Shown here: positions 19,350 to 27,311 of the stretch, piece after piece
Position numbering within the stretch: the first letter of the stretch is position 1
Layout: the number at the start of each line of letters is the position of its first letter
Source: Planctomycetota bacterium
GTDB lineage: Bacteria > Planctomycetota > UBA8742 > UBA2392
Assembly: GCA_020638635.1 (NCBI GenBank)
Contig: JACKIE010000002.1
Location: 62,001 to 126,000 of the forward strand
DNA: 64,000 nucleotides
Direction: 5' to 3'
Program-made: the position numbers and the translations under genes
The notes under the pieces: model-generated
Databases searched by the model: none
Seen by the model: only the letters and a program-made list of their open reading frames with translations
What the model was told of the DNA's origin: nothing

Positions 19350-20477
19350 GTGGCTGACAAACCGATCCGCATCTCGCAGCGCGCACTGGGCATCAAGGCC
19401 AGCGGCATTCGCAAGTTCTTTGAGCTGGGCCTGTCGATGAAGAACCCGATCGACCTGTCGATCGGCCAGGCGCACTTCGATGTGCCACCGGAGATCAAGC
19501 AGGCCGCGATCAACGCCATCAACGAAGGGCGCAACCGCTACACCGTGACGCAGGGCATCCCGGAGCTGCGCGAGAAGCTGAAGGCCCGCTATGCCGGCCG
19601 CTTCGGCGACATCAGCGACTGCGAAGTGATGGTCACCTGCGGCGTGAGCGGCGGGCTGATGCTGACCTTCCTGGCGATGCTGGACCCGGGCGATGAAATC
19701 CTGATCCCCGACCCCTATTTTGTCATGTACCGCCACCTCGCCACCATGGTGGGGGCCAGGGCGGTCAGCTACGACATCTACCCTGAGTTCAAGCCGTCCG
19801 CGGCGGCGATCCGCGAGAAGATCACGGACCGCACCCGCCTGATCCTGGTGAACTCGCCCAGCAACCCGACGGGCTATGCGCTCAGCGAAGCCGAAGCGCG
19901 CGAGCTGGCGAAGCTGGCGGACGAAACCGGCGTGCCGCTGGTGAGCGACGAGATCTACGAAGACTTCATTTACAGCGGCCGCCACGTAAGCCCGCGCGAG
20001 TTCACCCACAACTGCATCGTGCTGAGCGGCGCGAGCAAGAGCATGGGTATGCCGGGCTGGCGCATGGGCTGGCTGCTGGCGCCGCGCGACCTGGTCGAGC
20101 GCATGTACAGCCTGCAGCAGTTCAGCTACGTGTGCGCGCCGGCGCCGCTGCAGTGGGCCGCGCTGAAGGGGCTGGACCTCGACTTCGCCGCGCACCGCGA
20201 GGAATACCGCGCCAAACGCGACCTGGTGTACGAGGGGCTGAAAGACAGCTACCGCATCGTGAAGCCGGGCGGCGCGTTCTACATGTTCCCGTACCTGCCC
20301 GAAGGGGTAAACCCGGAGCGCTTCCTGGAAGCCTGCATCAAGCGCGAGCTGCTGGTGGTGCCCGGCGGCGCCTGCAGCGACCAGAACACCAACTTCCGCC
20401 TCTGCTTCGCCGCCACGGACGAAAAGCTCAAGCGCGCCGTGGACATGCTCAACGATATCGCCAAGGAACTGGCCTGA
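19350..20477 (+). CDS. PLP-dependent class I/II aminotransferase
   Basis: 375 residues from a GTG at 19350 preceded by GGAGG; the open frame upstream crosses the terminator and the small basic gene. Fold-type I signs are IDLSIGQAHFDVPPEI, NRYTVTQGIPELREKL, the NSPSNPTGYALS motif (~165), SDEIYEDFIY (~195) and the cofactor lysine in SGASKSMGMPGWRMGW (~220). The C-terminal Arg is in FRLCFA. It belongs with the aspartate/alanine-type aminotransferases (AAT I family); the exact amino acid cannot be told. It is followed closely on the same strand by the 20577 gene. Confidence 0.88.
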   Translation: MADKPIRISQRALGIKASGIRKFFELGLSMKNPIDLSIGQAHFDVPPEIKQAAINAINEGRNRYTVTQGIPELREKLKARYAGRFGDISDCEVMVTCGVSGGLMLTFLAMLDPGDEILIPDPYFVMYRHLATMVGARAVSYDIYPEFKPSAAAIREKITDRTRLILVNSPSNPTGYALSEAEARELAKLADETGVPLVSDEIYEDFIYSGRHVSPREFTHNCIVLSGASKSMGMPGWRMGWLLAPRDLVERMYSLQQFSYVCAPAPLQWAALKGLDLDFAAHREEYRAKRDLVYEGLKDSYRIVKPGGAFYMFPYLPEGVNPERFLEACIKRELLVVPGGACSDQNTNFRLCFAATDEKLKRAVDMLNDIAKELA

Positions 20478-20576
20478 CGCTTGGCTTTCGGCCGTGCCCC
20501 TGATTATCTTGTGGGCCTGCTGGACTCGCGGAACAGGCCGTGCCCGAAAGGGCAGCGGTGCCGATTTGGGGGCAAC

Positions 20577-22073
20577 ATGGCGCAGACGATCACCCGGGAA
20601 ATCCGCGAAGCCGCGGAAAAGGCCGAGGCCAAGGGCAAGGAAGCCGCCGGCCGCAAGGAATTCGAGAAGGCAGACGACTACTTCACCTTTGCCGCCACCA
20701 CCTACCGACGCATCGCGGAGGCCGTGAAAGACGACGAGAAAAAACAACGCATCCTGGGCCACGCTGGCAAGCTCGAGCTGCTGGCCAAGCAGTGCCGCAA
20801 TGCGGGCAAGAAGGGCTCCGGCCGCGCGCCCGCGGCAAAGACCGAAGTACCCGCAAGCGAGGCAACGGCGCTGGAGGCCGCCGCGCCGCCAGCAGAGCCC
20901 GAATCCGCGCCGCCGCCCGAATCCAAGCCGGAGGAAGAGATGAGCGAAAGCGACGAGCTGGAGCTTGAGTCATCCCAGGCCGAGTCGGAACAGCCCGAGC
21001 CGACCTCGGTGGACATCCCCGGCGATGGCGACGAAGAACCTGCCGATGACAGCGCGCCGGACGAAAGCGAGCTTAGCCTGGATGAGCCCGTGCAGCCCGC
21101 GCCGGAAGTCGAGGCGCCGGCCGCCGCCGTGGCCGCGCCGCCGCCCGCGCCGGAGAAGCCGGGCCTGCGCATCCCGCGCAACCGCAAGCTCAAGCGCGGC
21201 AAGCTGAAGCCGAAATCAGGAGGCGTCGGCCCCGGCACGCGCACCATACCGGCGCCCGCGGGCAAGACCGTGCCGCCGCCGGCGCCCAAGCCGGTCGTCG
21301 AGGCGCCGCCCGCCAAGCCTGTCGTGCAGACGCCCGCGCCCAAGCCCGTGGTGGAGGCGCCTCCCCCCAAGCCCGTGCCGGCGCTGGCCCAGCAGGACCT
21401 GATGGAGCACGACGCCTCCGACGACACGCTCGACGAAATCCCCGACGAAGCCGAGGCGCCCGAGTACGGCTCATTGCCCGTCGCGCCCGTGCTCGGCCCC
21501 AAGGACGTGCAGTCCTCCGGCCGTAATCGCCCGGTGGTATCCGACAGCGACCTGCAGGAGCTGGCCCATGGCTCCGGGGCGCAACGCGCGGCCAGTGTGG
21601 TGATCAGCTTGGACGCCGGCGACTTCCCCGAGGAGGTGCTGAAGCCCGGCGAGTTCTCGATCGAGCTCAGCCCCCGCTTCACGGAGCACCTGTGCAAGGC
21701 GCTGGTGGTCGGCGACCTGGCGCAGATCGCCAGCAAGTTCCACAAGCTGGCCGACAACCTGACCCGCAAGGCCATGGGCGGCGACCCGCGCGACGAGCTG
21801 GATTTGCGCTTCAGCGCGCTGGCCTGCCGCGAGGTGGCCGATCGCCTGCTGGCCGAGCCGGCGGGCGACCCGACGCGCGAGATTGAATCGGCCCGCAAGG
21901 CCTACCGGCGCGGGGATTTCACCGCCGCGGCCGCGCAGTACAAGCAGGCCGCCATGCGCCTGCTGGGCCGCGAAGAGCAGGAGACCGACGAGAAGGCCAG
22001 CCTGCACGAGCGCCAGGCCAGCGAGTACCTGAGCTTCAGCAGCCGGCTGCGGCAGGTGGGCGGCAAGGGATAA
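20577..22073 (+). CDS. Large Pro/Glu-rich protein with MIT-like helical domains at both ends
   Basis: 498 residues from the ATG at 20577 (preceded by GGGGG); the longer frame is rejected. The N-terminal ~75 residues form a predicted three-helix unit (REAAEKAEAKGKEAAGRKEF, EKADDYFTFAATTYRRIAEA, RILGHAGKLELLAKQCRN) whose spacing resembles MIT or TPR-like domains. A long acidic and then Pro/Ala-rich linker (~90-330, repeats of PKPVVEAPP) follows, and the last ~70 residues form a second similar helical unit (ESARKAYRRGDFTAAAAQYK...). There is no signal peptide. Such an architecture suggests a cytosolic tether. No family is recognised with confidence. Confidence 0.6.
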   Translation: MAQTITREIREAAEKAEAKGKEAAGRKEFEKADDYFTFAATTYRRIAEAVKDDEKKQRILGHAGKLELLAKQCRNAGKKGSGRAPAAKTEVPASEATALEAAAPPAEPESAPPPESKPEEEMSESDELELESSQAESEQPEPTSVDIPGDGDEEPADDSAPDESELSLDEPVQPAPEVEAPAAAVAAPPPAPEKPGLRIPRNRKLKRGKLKPKSGGVGPGTRTIPAPAGKTVPPPAPKPVVEAPPAKPVVQTPAPKPVVEAPPPKPVPALAQQDLMEHDASDDTLDEIPDEAEAPEYGSLPVAPVLGPKDVQSSGRNRPVVSDSDLQELAHGSGAQRAASVVISLDAGDFPEEVLKPGEFSIELSPRFTEHLCKALVVGDLAQIASKFHKLADNLTRKAMGGDPRDELDLRFSALACREVADRLLAEPAGDPTREIESARKAYRRGDFTAAAAQYKQAAMRLLGREEQETDEKASLHERQASEYLSFSSRLRQVGGKG

Positions 22074-22139
22074 AACGGGAACATCCGGGCGGTCGGCTTG
22101 GTTAATCAAAAGTCGCCCACGTCTGCAGAAGGAGCATGT

Positions 22140-23294
22140 ATGCAGAAGTTGATGATTGCCATGGCGCTGCTATGCGCGCTGTTGCTGACAGCCTGCGCCA
22201 GCGGCAACGACTCCGCGCCGCAGCCCGCCCACGACAGCCCACAGTTCGCCCCCACACCGGGCAGCGGGGCCGACACTGATAGCGCGAAAAAGACCGAGAC
22301 CTTCGACAAGGAGAAGTTCGTGAAGCCCTCCGACGAAGAACTGCGCAGCAAGCTGACCGACCTGCAGTACCGCGTCACCCAGGAAAGCGCCACGGAGCAC
22401 CGCTTCACCGGCGAGTACGACAAGCACTTCGAGCCCGGCATTTATCTCGACATCGTCAGCGGCGTGCCCCTGTTCAGCAGCCTGGACAAGTATGACTCCG
22501 GCTGCGGCTGGCCAGCCTTTACGCGCCCGATTGACGACGAAGAAATCGTCGAGGTGAAGGACACCACCCACGGCATGGTCCGCACCGAGGTGCGCAGCGG
22601 CACGGCCGACTCGCACCTGGGCCACGTGTTCGATGACGGCCCGCGCGACCAGGGCGGCCTGCGCTATTGCATCAACTCGGCAGCACTGGAGTTCGTGCCG
22701 CTTGCGGAGATGGAGGCGCGCGGCTATGGCAAGTACCTGAAGCGCTTCGAGGAAGAGGGCCTGTGGCCCCTGAAGGAAAAGGCAATGGCTGAGAAAACCG
22801 AAACGGCGATCATCGCCGGCGGCTGCTTCTGGGGCATGGAGGAAATCCTGCGGGAGATCCCGGGCGTGATCGAGACCGAGGTGGGCTACTGCGGCGGTGA
22901 AAACGAAAACGCCACCTACAAGAACCACCCCGGGCACGCCGAAGTGGTGCGCGTAGTGTTCGACCCGGCCAGGCTCAGCTTCCAGTCGCTGCTGGAGGAC
23001 TGGTTCTTCCGCATGCACAACCCCACCACCCTGAACCGCCAGGGCAACGACATCGGCAGCAGCTACCGCAGCACGATCTTCTACTTCAACGATGAGCAGA
23101 AGAAGGTGGCCGAGCAGGCGATCAAGAACATCGACGCCTCAGGCCACTGGAACGCGCCGGTAGTCACCACGGTCGAGCCGGTCAAGAACTGGAGCAGCGC
23201 CGAGGAGTACCACCAGGACTACCTGCAGAAGAACCCCGGCGGCTACACCTGCCACTGGCTGCGCGACTGGGACGCCGAGCCCAGCAAGAAGTAG
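22140..23294 (+). CDS. msrAB: Exported MsrB-MsrA fusion methionine sulfoxide reductase lipoprotein
   Basis: 384 residues. A signal peptide with lipobox LLTAC (Cys at ~18) targets it to the envelope. Residues ~60-190 are MsrB (reduces Met-R-sulfoxide): SGCGWPAFTRPI, RTEVRSGTADSHLGHVFDDG, catalytic Cys in LRYCINS (~177). Residues ~215-380 are MsrA (Met-S-sulfoxide): GGCFWGMEEIL with the catalytic Cys at ~229, then GYCGG and the YHQDYL segment. The two CxxC pairs that hold zinc in many MsrB proteins are absent (GIYLDIVSG and RSGTADSH in their place), so this is the zinc-free type. It probably repairs oxidised envelope proteins. AAGGAGCATGT precedes the ATG at 22140. Confidence 0.93.
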   Translation: MQKLMIAMALLCALLLTACASGNDSAPQPAHDSPQFAPTPGSGADTDSAKKTETFDKEKFVKPSDEELRSKLTDLQYRVTQESATEHRFTGEYDKHFEPGIYLDIVSGVPLFSSLDKYDSGCGWPAFTRPIDDEEIVEVKDTTHGMVRTEVRSGTADSHLGHVFDDGPRDQGGLRYCINSAALEFVPLAEMEARGYGKYLKRFEEEGLWPLKEKAMAEKTETAIIAGGCFWGMEEILREIPGVIETEVGYCGGENENATYKNHPGHAEVVRVVFDPARLSFQSLLEDWFFRMHNPTTLNRQGNDIGSSYRSTIFYFNDEQKKVAEQAIKNIDASGHWNAPVVTTVEPVKNWSSAEEYHQDYLQKNPGGYTCHWLRDWDAEPSKK

Positions 23295-23311
23295 TCGCCC
23301 ACGAAACAGCG

Positions 23312-23345
23312 GGGGGACAGGCACCGTCGGTGCCTGTCCCCCTTT
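23312..23345. terminator. Bidirectional hairpin with GGGGACAGGCACC arms
   Basis: GGGGGACAGGCACC (23312-23325), loop gtc and GGTGCCTGTCCCCC (23329-23342) form 14 perfect pairs, then ttt. It lies between the convergent msrBA and ftsQ-like genes and can serve both. The GGGGACAG core is shared with the palindromes at 14029-14060. Confidence 0.75.
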
Positions 23346-23356
23346 CGCCGGGCCTC

Positions 23357-24433
23357 TCATCCCCGTTTGCGTAGGTCGATGCGGGTGTCCGACACGGACT
23401 CCATGCCGCGCATGTGGTTCTTCAGGGTTTCCAGCTTGTCGTTGGGCGACAGCTCCAGCGTGCTTGCGTGCACGGGCGGGCGCCCCCACATCACGCGGAA
23501 GCCGGGCATGCGCTGCTGGTCCGGGATCAGAATCACGCCTCCTTCCGGCTGGTAGTGCACGCGGCCGCGGGCGTCGGGCTGCTGCGGGATGCCGATCAGT
23601 TCGATGGCCTCGATGGGCAGGGCGCGGTCCAGTTCGGCCTTGCGGATCACGCGTTCCATGCTGAGCGCGGCGGCCACCTGCTCGTTGCTCCAGGTTCCGC
23701 CGGAGGCGGGGGAGCTGCCTTCCACGCCCTTGACAACGCGCAGGGGGCGCACCAGCTTTTCATTGAACAGGGCGAACTCCAGGGCGTCGCGTTTCAGCTC
23801 AAGCGGCAGCACGACGCCGTCGCCGTCCACCAGCACGAAGCACGCGACTGTTTCCACGGCCACCGCGGGCGTGCGCAACTCCAACAACGGCAGCAGGCGC
23901 GAGTGGCCCTCGGGGCCGGTGGGGAAGCGGCGCTCGACGCGCACTACACGGCGCACCCAGGGACTGCGCTCGATGCGCTCGGTGATGGTCGCCATCAGTT
24001 CAGTGTCGAACGCGCTGCCCTCCGGCAGGTCGGCCAGGTCCGCGCGCAGGTCTTCCTCGATGTCTGCCTTCAATCGCTGCGCCAAGTCGCCCTTGGCCCA
24101 GGCGGGCGCTGCCGAAAGCTCGATGCGCCCCGGGTCCACGCGGTACTGTTCGTTGCCCCGCAGGTTGTGCAGCATCACCCACGACAGCAGGCACAGCACC
24201 ACCACCCCGCCCAGCAAGCCCGCGCAACGCCGCGCGTTGCGGCTGTACCAGGCGGCGGCAATGAACCCGCGCATGCTTTCACCCGAGGGCGTCACGGCGC
24301 GCAGCAGGCCGACTACGCCGGCCACCACGGCGGCCAGGCCGGCCTTGATGGCGCGCGACGCCGTGGAGCGCGCGCGCAGGCGCGTGCCCTTGCGGGGCGG
24401 GCTGCTGACCTTGCGTGTCTTTCGACGTGCCAT
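23357..24433 (-). CDS. ftsQ: FtsQ-like cell division protein (by position and layout)
   Basis: 358 residues. A very basic cytoplasmic N-terminus (MARRKTRKVSSPPRKG) is followed by one membrane helix (LLGGVVVLCLLSWVML, ~93-108) and a periplasmic part. Residues ~115-200 (YRVDPGRIELSAAPAWAKGDLAQRLK, ITERIERSPWVRRVVRVERRFPTG) look like a POTRA domain, with the SPWV...V.R..P pattern typical of FtsQ. The rest has VDGDGVVLPL, also FtsQ-like. It lies ten bases after ddl, the normal ftsQ position. FtsQ links early and late divisome proteins. The extra Ala/Arg-rich N-terminal extension is longer than in E. coli. Confidence 0.68.
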   Translation of the reverse strand: MARRKTRKVSSPPRKGTRLRARSTASRAIKAGLAAVVAGVVGLLRAVTPSGESMRGFIAAAWYSRNARRCAGLLGGVVVLCLLSWVMLHNLRGNEQYRVDPGRIELSAAPAWAKGDLAQRLKADIEEDLRADLADLPEGSAFDTELMATITERIERSPWVRRVVRVERRFPTGPEGHSRLLPLLELRTPAVAVETVACFVLVDGDGVVLPLELKRDALEFALFNEKLVRPLRVVKGVEGSSPASGGTWSNEQVAAALSMERVIRKAELDRALPIEAIELIGIPQQPDARGRVHYQPEGGVILIPDQQRMPGFRVMWGRPPVHASTLELSPNDKLETLKNHMRGMESVSDTRIDLRKRG

Positions 24434-24442
24434 GCTGGTCTC

Positions 24443-25399
24443 CTAGGCGGCGAGGACGCGTGTGATGCGGTTGCTGGCGGGGCGGCGCTGTTCCATGCTG
24501 ACGTCGATCAGCTCCTGCACCAGCTCGTCAAAGCCCATGCCTTCCTGCGCCGCCGACTTGGGCAGCAGGCTGGTTTCGGTCATGCCCGGCAGGGTGTTCA
24601 CCTCCAGCACCCATAGCTCGCCTTCGCCGTCCAGCATCAGGTCCACGCGACTGTAGCCGTGGCAACGCAGGGCGTGGTGGGCGCGGCGCGCGTAGTGCTG
24701 CGCCATCTTGGCCGTGGGGCCGGGCAGGTCCGGGTTGGTCACGTAGCGCGTGCCGGCCTGCTTGTCGTACTTGGCCTTGAAGTCGTAGAAGCCGCTGGGT
24801 GCGATGACTTCGCACACCGGCAGGGCTCGATTGCCGACCACGCCGACCGTGAGCTCGCGGCCGATGATGCAGCGTTCCATCATCACGCGTGGTCCGTACC
24901 TGAAGGCCTCGGCCAGCGCGCCTGGCACGTCGTTGAGGCAGTGCACCTTGCTGACGCCCAGGCTGCTGCCCTGGTCGATGGGCTTGACGATCAACGGCCA
25001 GCCCAGGCGGCGCGCCATGCGGCGCAGGCGGTAGTCGGCGTCGAACTCCTCGGCGACCTCGTAGGGCGCCGTGGGTACGCGGTGGGTGAGGAACTCGGCC
25101 TTGCTGAGCTCCTTGTCCATGGCCAGGCGGCTGGCGATCGGCCCGCTGCCTGAGTAAGGAATCTTCATTTCCTCCAGGCGGCGCTGGATGGTTCCGTTTT
25201 CTCCTTCGCCGCCGTGCAGGGCGATGAAGGCGAAGTCCACTTTCTCGTGCTCAAGTATAGAGAGGTTATCGCTGCCGATGTCGAGCGGCAGCACGTGGTG
25301 GCCGATGCGTTCCAGGGCGGCCCACACGGCCTCGCCGCTCTTGATGCTGACTTCACGTTCGGTGGAAGTGCCGCCGTACAGGAGTGCGATACGAAGCAT
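24443..25399 (-). CDS. ddl: D-alanine--D-alanine ligase
   Basis: 318 residues, complete. It makes the D-Ala-D-Ala dipeptide for peptidoglycan using ATP. ATP-grasp signs are YGGTSTEREVSIKSG (~8-22), ALHGGEGENGTIQ (~67), KPIDQGSSLGV (~138), and EVNTLPGMTETSLLPKSA near the C-terminus, which holds metal and phosphate ligands. GFYDFKAKY matches the omega-loop. It is cotranscribed with the ftsQ-like gene ten bases downstream. Upstream on the same strand lies a gap with a heptad hairpin, then two small genes and murB. Confidence 0.97.
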   Translation of the reverse strand: MLRIALLYGGTSTEREVSIKSGEAVWAALERIGHHVLPLDIGSDNLSILEHEKVDFAFIALHGGEGENGTIQRRLEEMKIPYSGSGPIASRLAMDKELSKAEFLTHRVPTAPYEVAEEFDADYRLRRMARRLGWPLIVKPIDQGSSLGVSKVHCLNDVPGALAEAFRYGPRVMMERCIIGRELTVGVVGNRALPVCEVIAPSGFYDFKAKYDKQAGTRYVTNPDLPGPTAKMAQHYARRAHHALRCHGYSRVDLMLDGEGELWVLEVNTLPGMTETSLLPKSAAQEGMGFDELVQELIDVSMEQRRPASNRITRVLAA

Positions 25400-25491
25400 G
25401 GTGATTTCCAGGGCAGAAGAAAGCGGCGCCCGAGTGGCGCACGATTGGGGCTATCGGTAATCCGCAGGGCGCGTCTTTAGCTGAGTTGAAA

Positions 25492-25578
25492 CAGTCCCGA
25501 GCGCCGTGTCCCGCGTACCGGGGCAAAAACAATCGAGCCCCGCAACCACGCGGGACTCGGGACACGGCGCTCGGGAGC
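25492..25578. repeat. Heptad-period hairpin with nested inner stem (GTCCCG type)
   Basis: CCCGAGCGCCGTGTCCCG (25496-25513) and its exact reverse complement CGGGACACGGCGCTCGGG (25558-25575) form 18 perfect pairs. Both arms read in 7-base units (agtcccg, agcgccg, tgtcccg, cgtaccg; cgggact, cgggaca, cggcgct). An inner stem CGGGGC/GCCCCG encloses aaaaacaatcga. It sits between the PilZ-like gene and ddl on the minus strand. Confidence 0.9.
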
Positions 25579-25581
25579 GGC

Positions 25582-25983
25582 TTATAACTTCACGTACAGG
25601 CCGTCGAAGCGCAGCGCCAAGTTGGCGCGGCTTGTGGCGAAGCGCAGCGGCGTTCCGTACACGTACACGCCTTCGTGCGGTCCGCCCGTCACTTTGAAGC
25701 TGACCGAGAAGTCGCCGTCCGGCCAGAAACCTTCTTCGAACAGGATGTGCCCCAGCAGCGCGCCGTTCGGCGAGTAGTCCACCAGCACGGCCGTGCCCCA
25801 GGCGACGCGCCCGCCCAAGGCGTCGTGCAGGGCGAAGTGCACGCGTTGGTTGGTGGGTTCGCGGCGGAACTCGCGGCGGCAGGCGATGCGCGGGTTGTCG
25901 TTCTTCGCGACGATCTGGTCGCGCACGCGGGTCTTCTTGATGCGGTCAAGCAGGATCCGGTGGCTGGTCGTGTTCGACGCCAT
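25582..25983 (-). CDS. PilZ-like domain protein
   Basis: 133 residues from the ATG at 25983, chosen because TTGAGGT lies upstream; a longer frame exists without one. RREFRREPTNQRVHFAL (~38-54) and VDYSPNGALL (~72-81) match the RxxxR ... D/NxSxxG pattern of PilZ c-di-GMP-binding domains, and the spacing of ~25 residues is right. The rest is beta-rich (DFSVSFKVTGG, VYVYGTPLRFA). It could be a c-di-GMP effector embedded in the cell-wall cluster. The motif is slightly divergent, so a non-binding PilZ-like barrel is possible. Confidence 0.55.
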   Translation of the reverse strand: MASNTTSHRILLDRIKKTRVRDQIVAKNDNPRIACRREFRREPTNQRVHFALHDALGGRVAWGTAVLVDYSPNGALLGHILFEEGFWPDGDFSVSFKVTGGPHEGVYVYGTPLRFATSRANLALRFDGLYVKL

Positions 25984-26069
25984 GGCTGGTACCTCAAGTG
26001 TGTGGTGTTGCGCCCGGCGGTGCGGGCGTGGCGCGGCGGCTTGCTGCGTCACGCCCGCGAAGGGCCGGA

Positions 26070-26348
26070 CTAGGCGATGGTCTTGATGGCCTGGGCCTTG
26101 GCCTCGATGAAGCTGGTCTTCTTGCGGTCATTGCCCTTGCGGCCGCGGAAGCCGGAGACGCGATCGTACTCCTCAAGGAAGATCTCGAGGGTGCTGACGA
26201 TGTTGTCGATGTCCATGCGCGACATGGCGATGCTGTCGCTTTCGGCCAGCTCCAGCTCGTTCGCAAGGTAGCCGCGCAGGATGCGGATCGGCTGCAGCTT
26301 GCGGAAAATGAACTCGTCGAGGGAGACGCCCTTGCTGTCCTTGTCCAT
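26070..26348 (-). CDS. Unknown helical protein, 92 residues
   Basis: All-helical by appearance (FIFRKLQPIRILRGYLANELEL, MDIDNIVSTLEIFLEEYDRV), with a basic patch FRGRKGNDRKK. No signal peptide or membrane helix. It sits between murB and the PilZ-like gene in the cell-wall cluster, in the same direction, with gaps of 57 and 86 bases. A strong SD (AAGAGGAAT) precedes the ATG. I do not recognise a family. Confidence 0.55.
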   Translation of the reverse strand: MDKDSKGVSLDEFIFRKLQPIRILRGYLANELELAESDSIAMSRMDIDNIVSTLEIFLEEYDRVSGFRGRKGNDRKKTSFIEAKAQAIKTIA

Positions 26349-26405
26349 CTTGATTCCTCTTGCCCCTGGGGCGGTTGGTGTTGGCTTGCGCCTACGGTGT
26401 CAGAT

Positions 26406-27311
26406 TTACGCGGCCAGTGCTTTCCTGCCTGGCCACAGTTGCACTTCAGGTTGCAGCTCGATGCCATGGACCTCGTATACCCGGCGGGTTACCAGGCTCA
26501 TCAGCTCGAGCACGTCGCTGGCCCTGGCTTCACCGGTGTTCACGATGAAGTTGCCGTGCCGGTCACTTACCACCGCGCCGCCGACACGCAGGCCCTTGCA
26601 GCCGGCAAGGTCGATCATTTTGCCGGCACTCTGACCAATCGGATTCTTGAAGGTGCAACCTGCACTGAATTCCGAATAAGGTTGCGCGGCCAGCTTCTGC
26701 TGCAGGATTTCGCGCGCCCGGGCGACCAGCTCGCCGCGCTCGCCGGGCTGGCCTTGCAGCACGGCCTCGATCACCACGCCGTGGCGCAGCTCGCTGATGC
26801 GGTAGCCGAAGGTGATTTCCTCGCGGTACAGGCTCTGCAGCTCGCCTTCCGGGTTGATCCAGATCACGCGCTCGACGTAGTCGGCGATTTCGCCGTATCG
26901 GCCGCCGGCGTTCATGGCCAGCGCCCCGCCGACGGTGCCGGGAATGCCGGCCAGGCTCTGCGGCCCGGCGAGGCCTTCGGCGCTGCAGCGGTTCACCAGG
27001 GTGTTCAGGTTCGCGCCGGCCTGCACCTGCACCTTGCTGCCGAACACGTTGATCTTCTTCATGCCGTGCAGGCTCAGCACCACTCCCGAGACGCCTTCGT
27101 CGGCGATCAGCAGGTTGCTGCCTCCGCCCAGCACGAACAGCGGCAGGCCCAGCTCTCGGGCGGCCTGCACGGTGTCAGCTACGTCGCGCAGCGAGGTTGC
27201 TTCCACGTAATACTGTGCCGGGCCGCCAATGCGCAGGGTGGTGCGCAGGCCCAGGGGCTCGCTGACGCGCACGCGCTCGCGCAGGCGCGGGGGGAATGCG
27301 TTCAGGCTCAT
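26406..27311 (-). CDS. murB: UDP-N-acetylenolpyruvoylglucosamine reductase MurB
   Basis: 301 residues, the shorter type IIa-like length. It reduces the enolpyruvyl group with NADPH and FAD to give UDP-MurNAc. FAD-binding signs are RIGGPAQYYVEA, VLGGGSNLLIADEGVSGVV (~60-78) and IPGTVGGALAMNAGGRYGE (~120). The catalytic proton-donor segment reads FSAGCTFKNP, with Cys where E. coli has Ser; Cys occurs in some MurB lineages. The final Glu is in VYEVHGIELQPEV. The start codon overlaps the murC stop by four bases (ATGA), so translation is coupled. Confidence 0.97.
   Translation of the reverse strand: MSLNAFPPRLRERVRVSEPLGLRTTLRIGGPAQYYVEATSLRDVADTVQAARELGLPLFVLGGGSNLLIADEGVSGVVLSLHGMKKINVFGSKVQVQAGANLNTLVNRCSAEGLAGPQSLAGIPGTVGGALAMNAGGRYGEIADYVERVIWINPEGELQSLYREEITFGYRISELRHGVVIEAVLQGQPGERGELVARAREILQQKLAAQPYSEFSAGCTFKNPIGQSAGKMIDLAGCKGLRVGGAVVSDRHGNFIVNTGEARASDVLELMSLVTRRVYEVHGIELQPEVQLWPGRKALAA

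Noticed and set aside
23414..24616. A 400-codon plus-strand frame opposite the ftsQ-like gene.
   Set aside because: It is the mirror of a minus-strand coding sequence with high GC3; the composition (HHPAQQA, GHHGGQAG) is low-complexity and unlike a protein.
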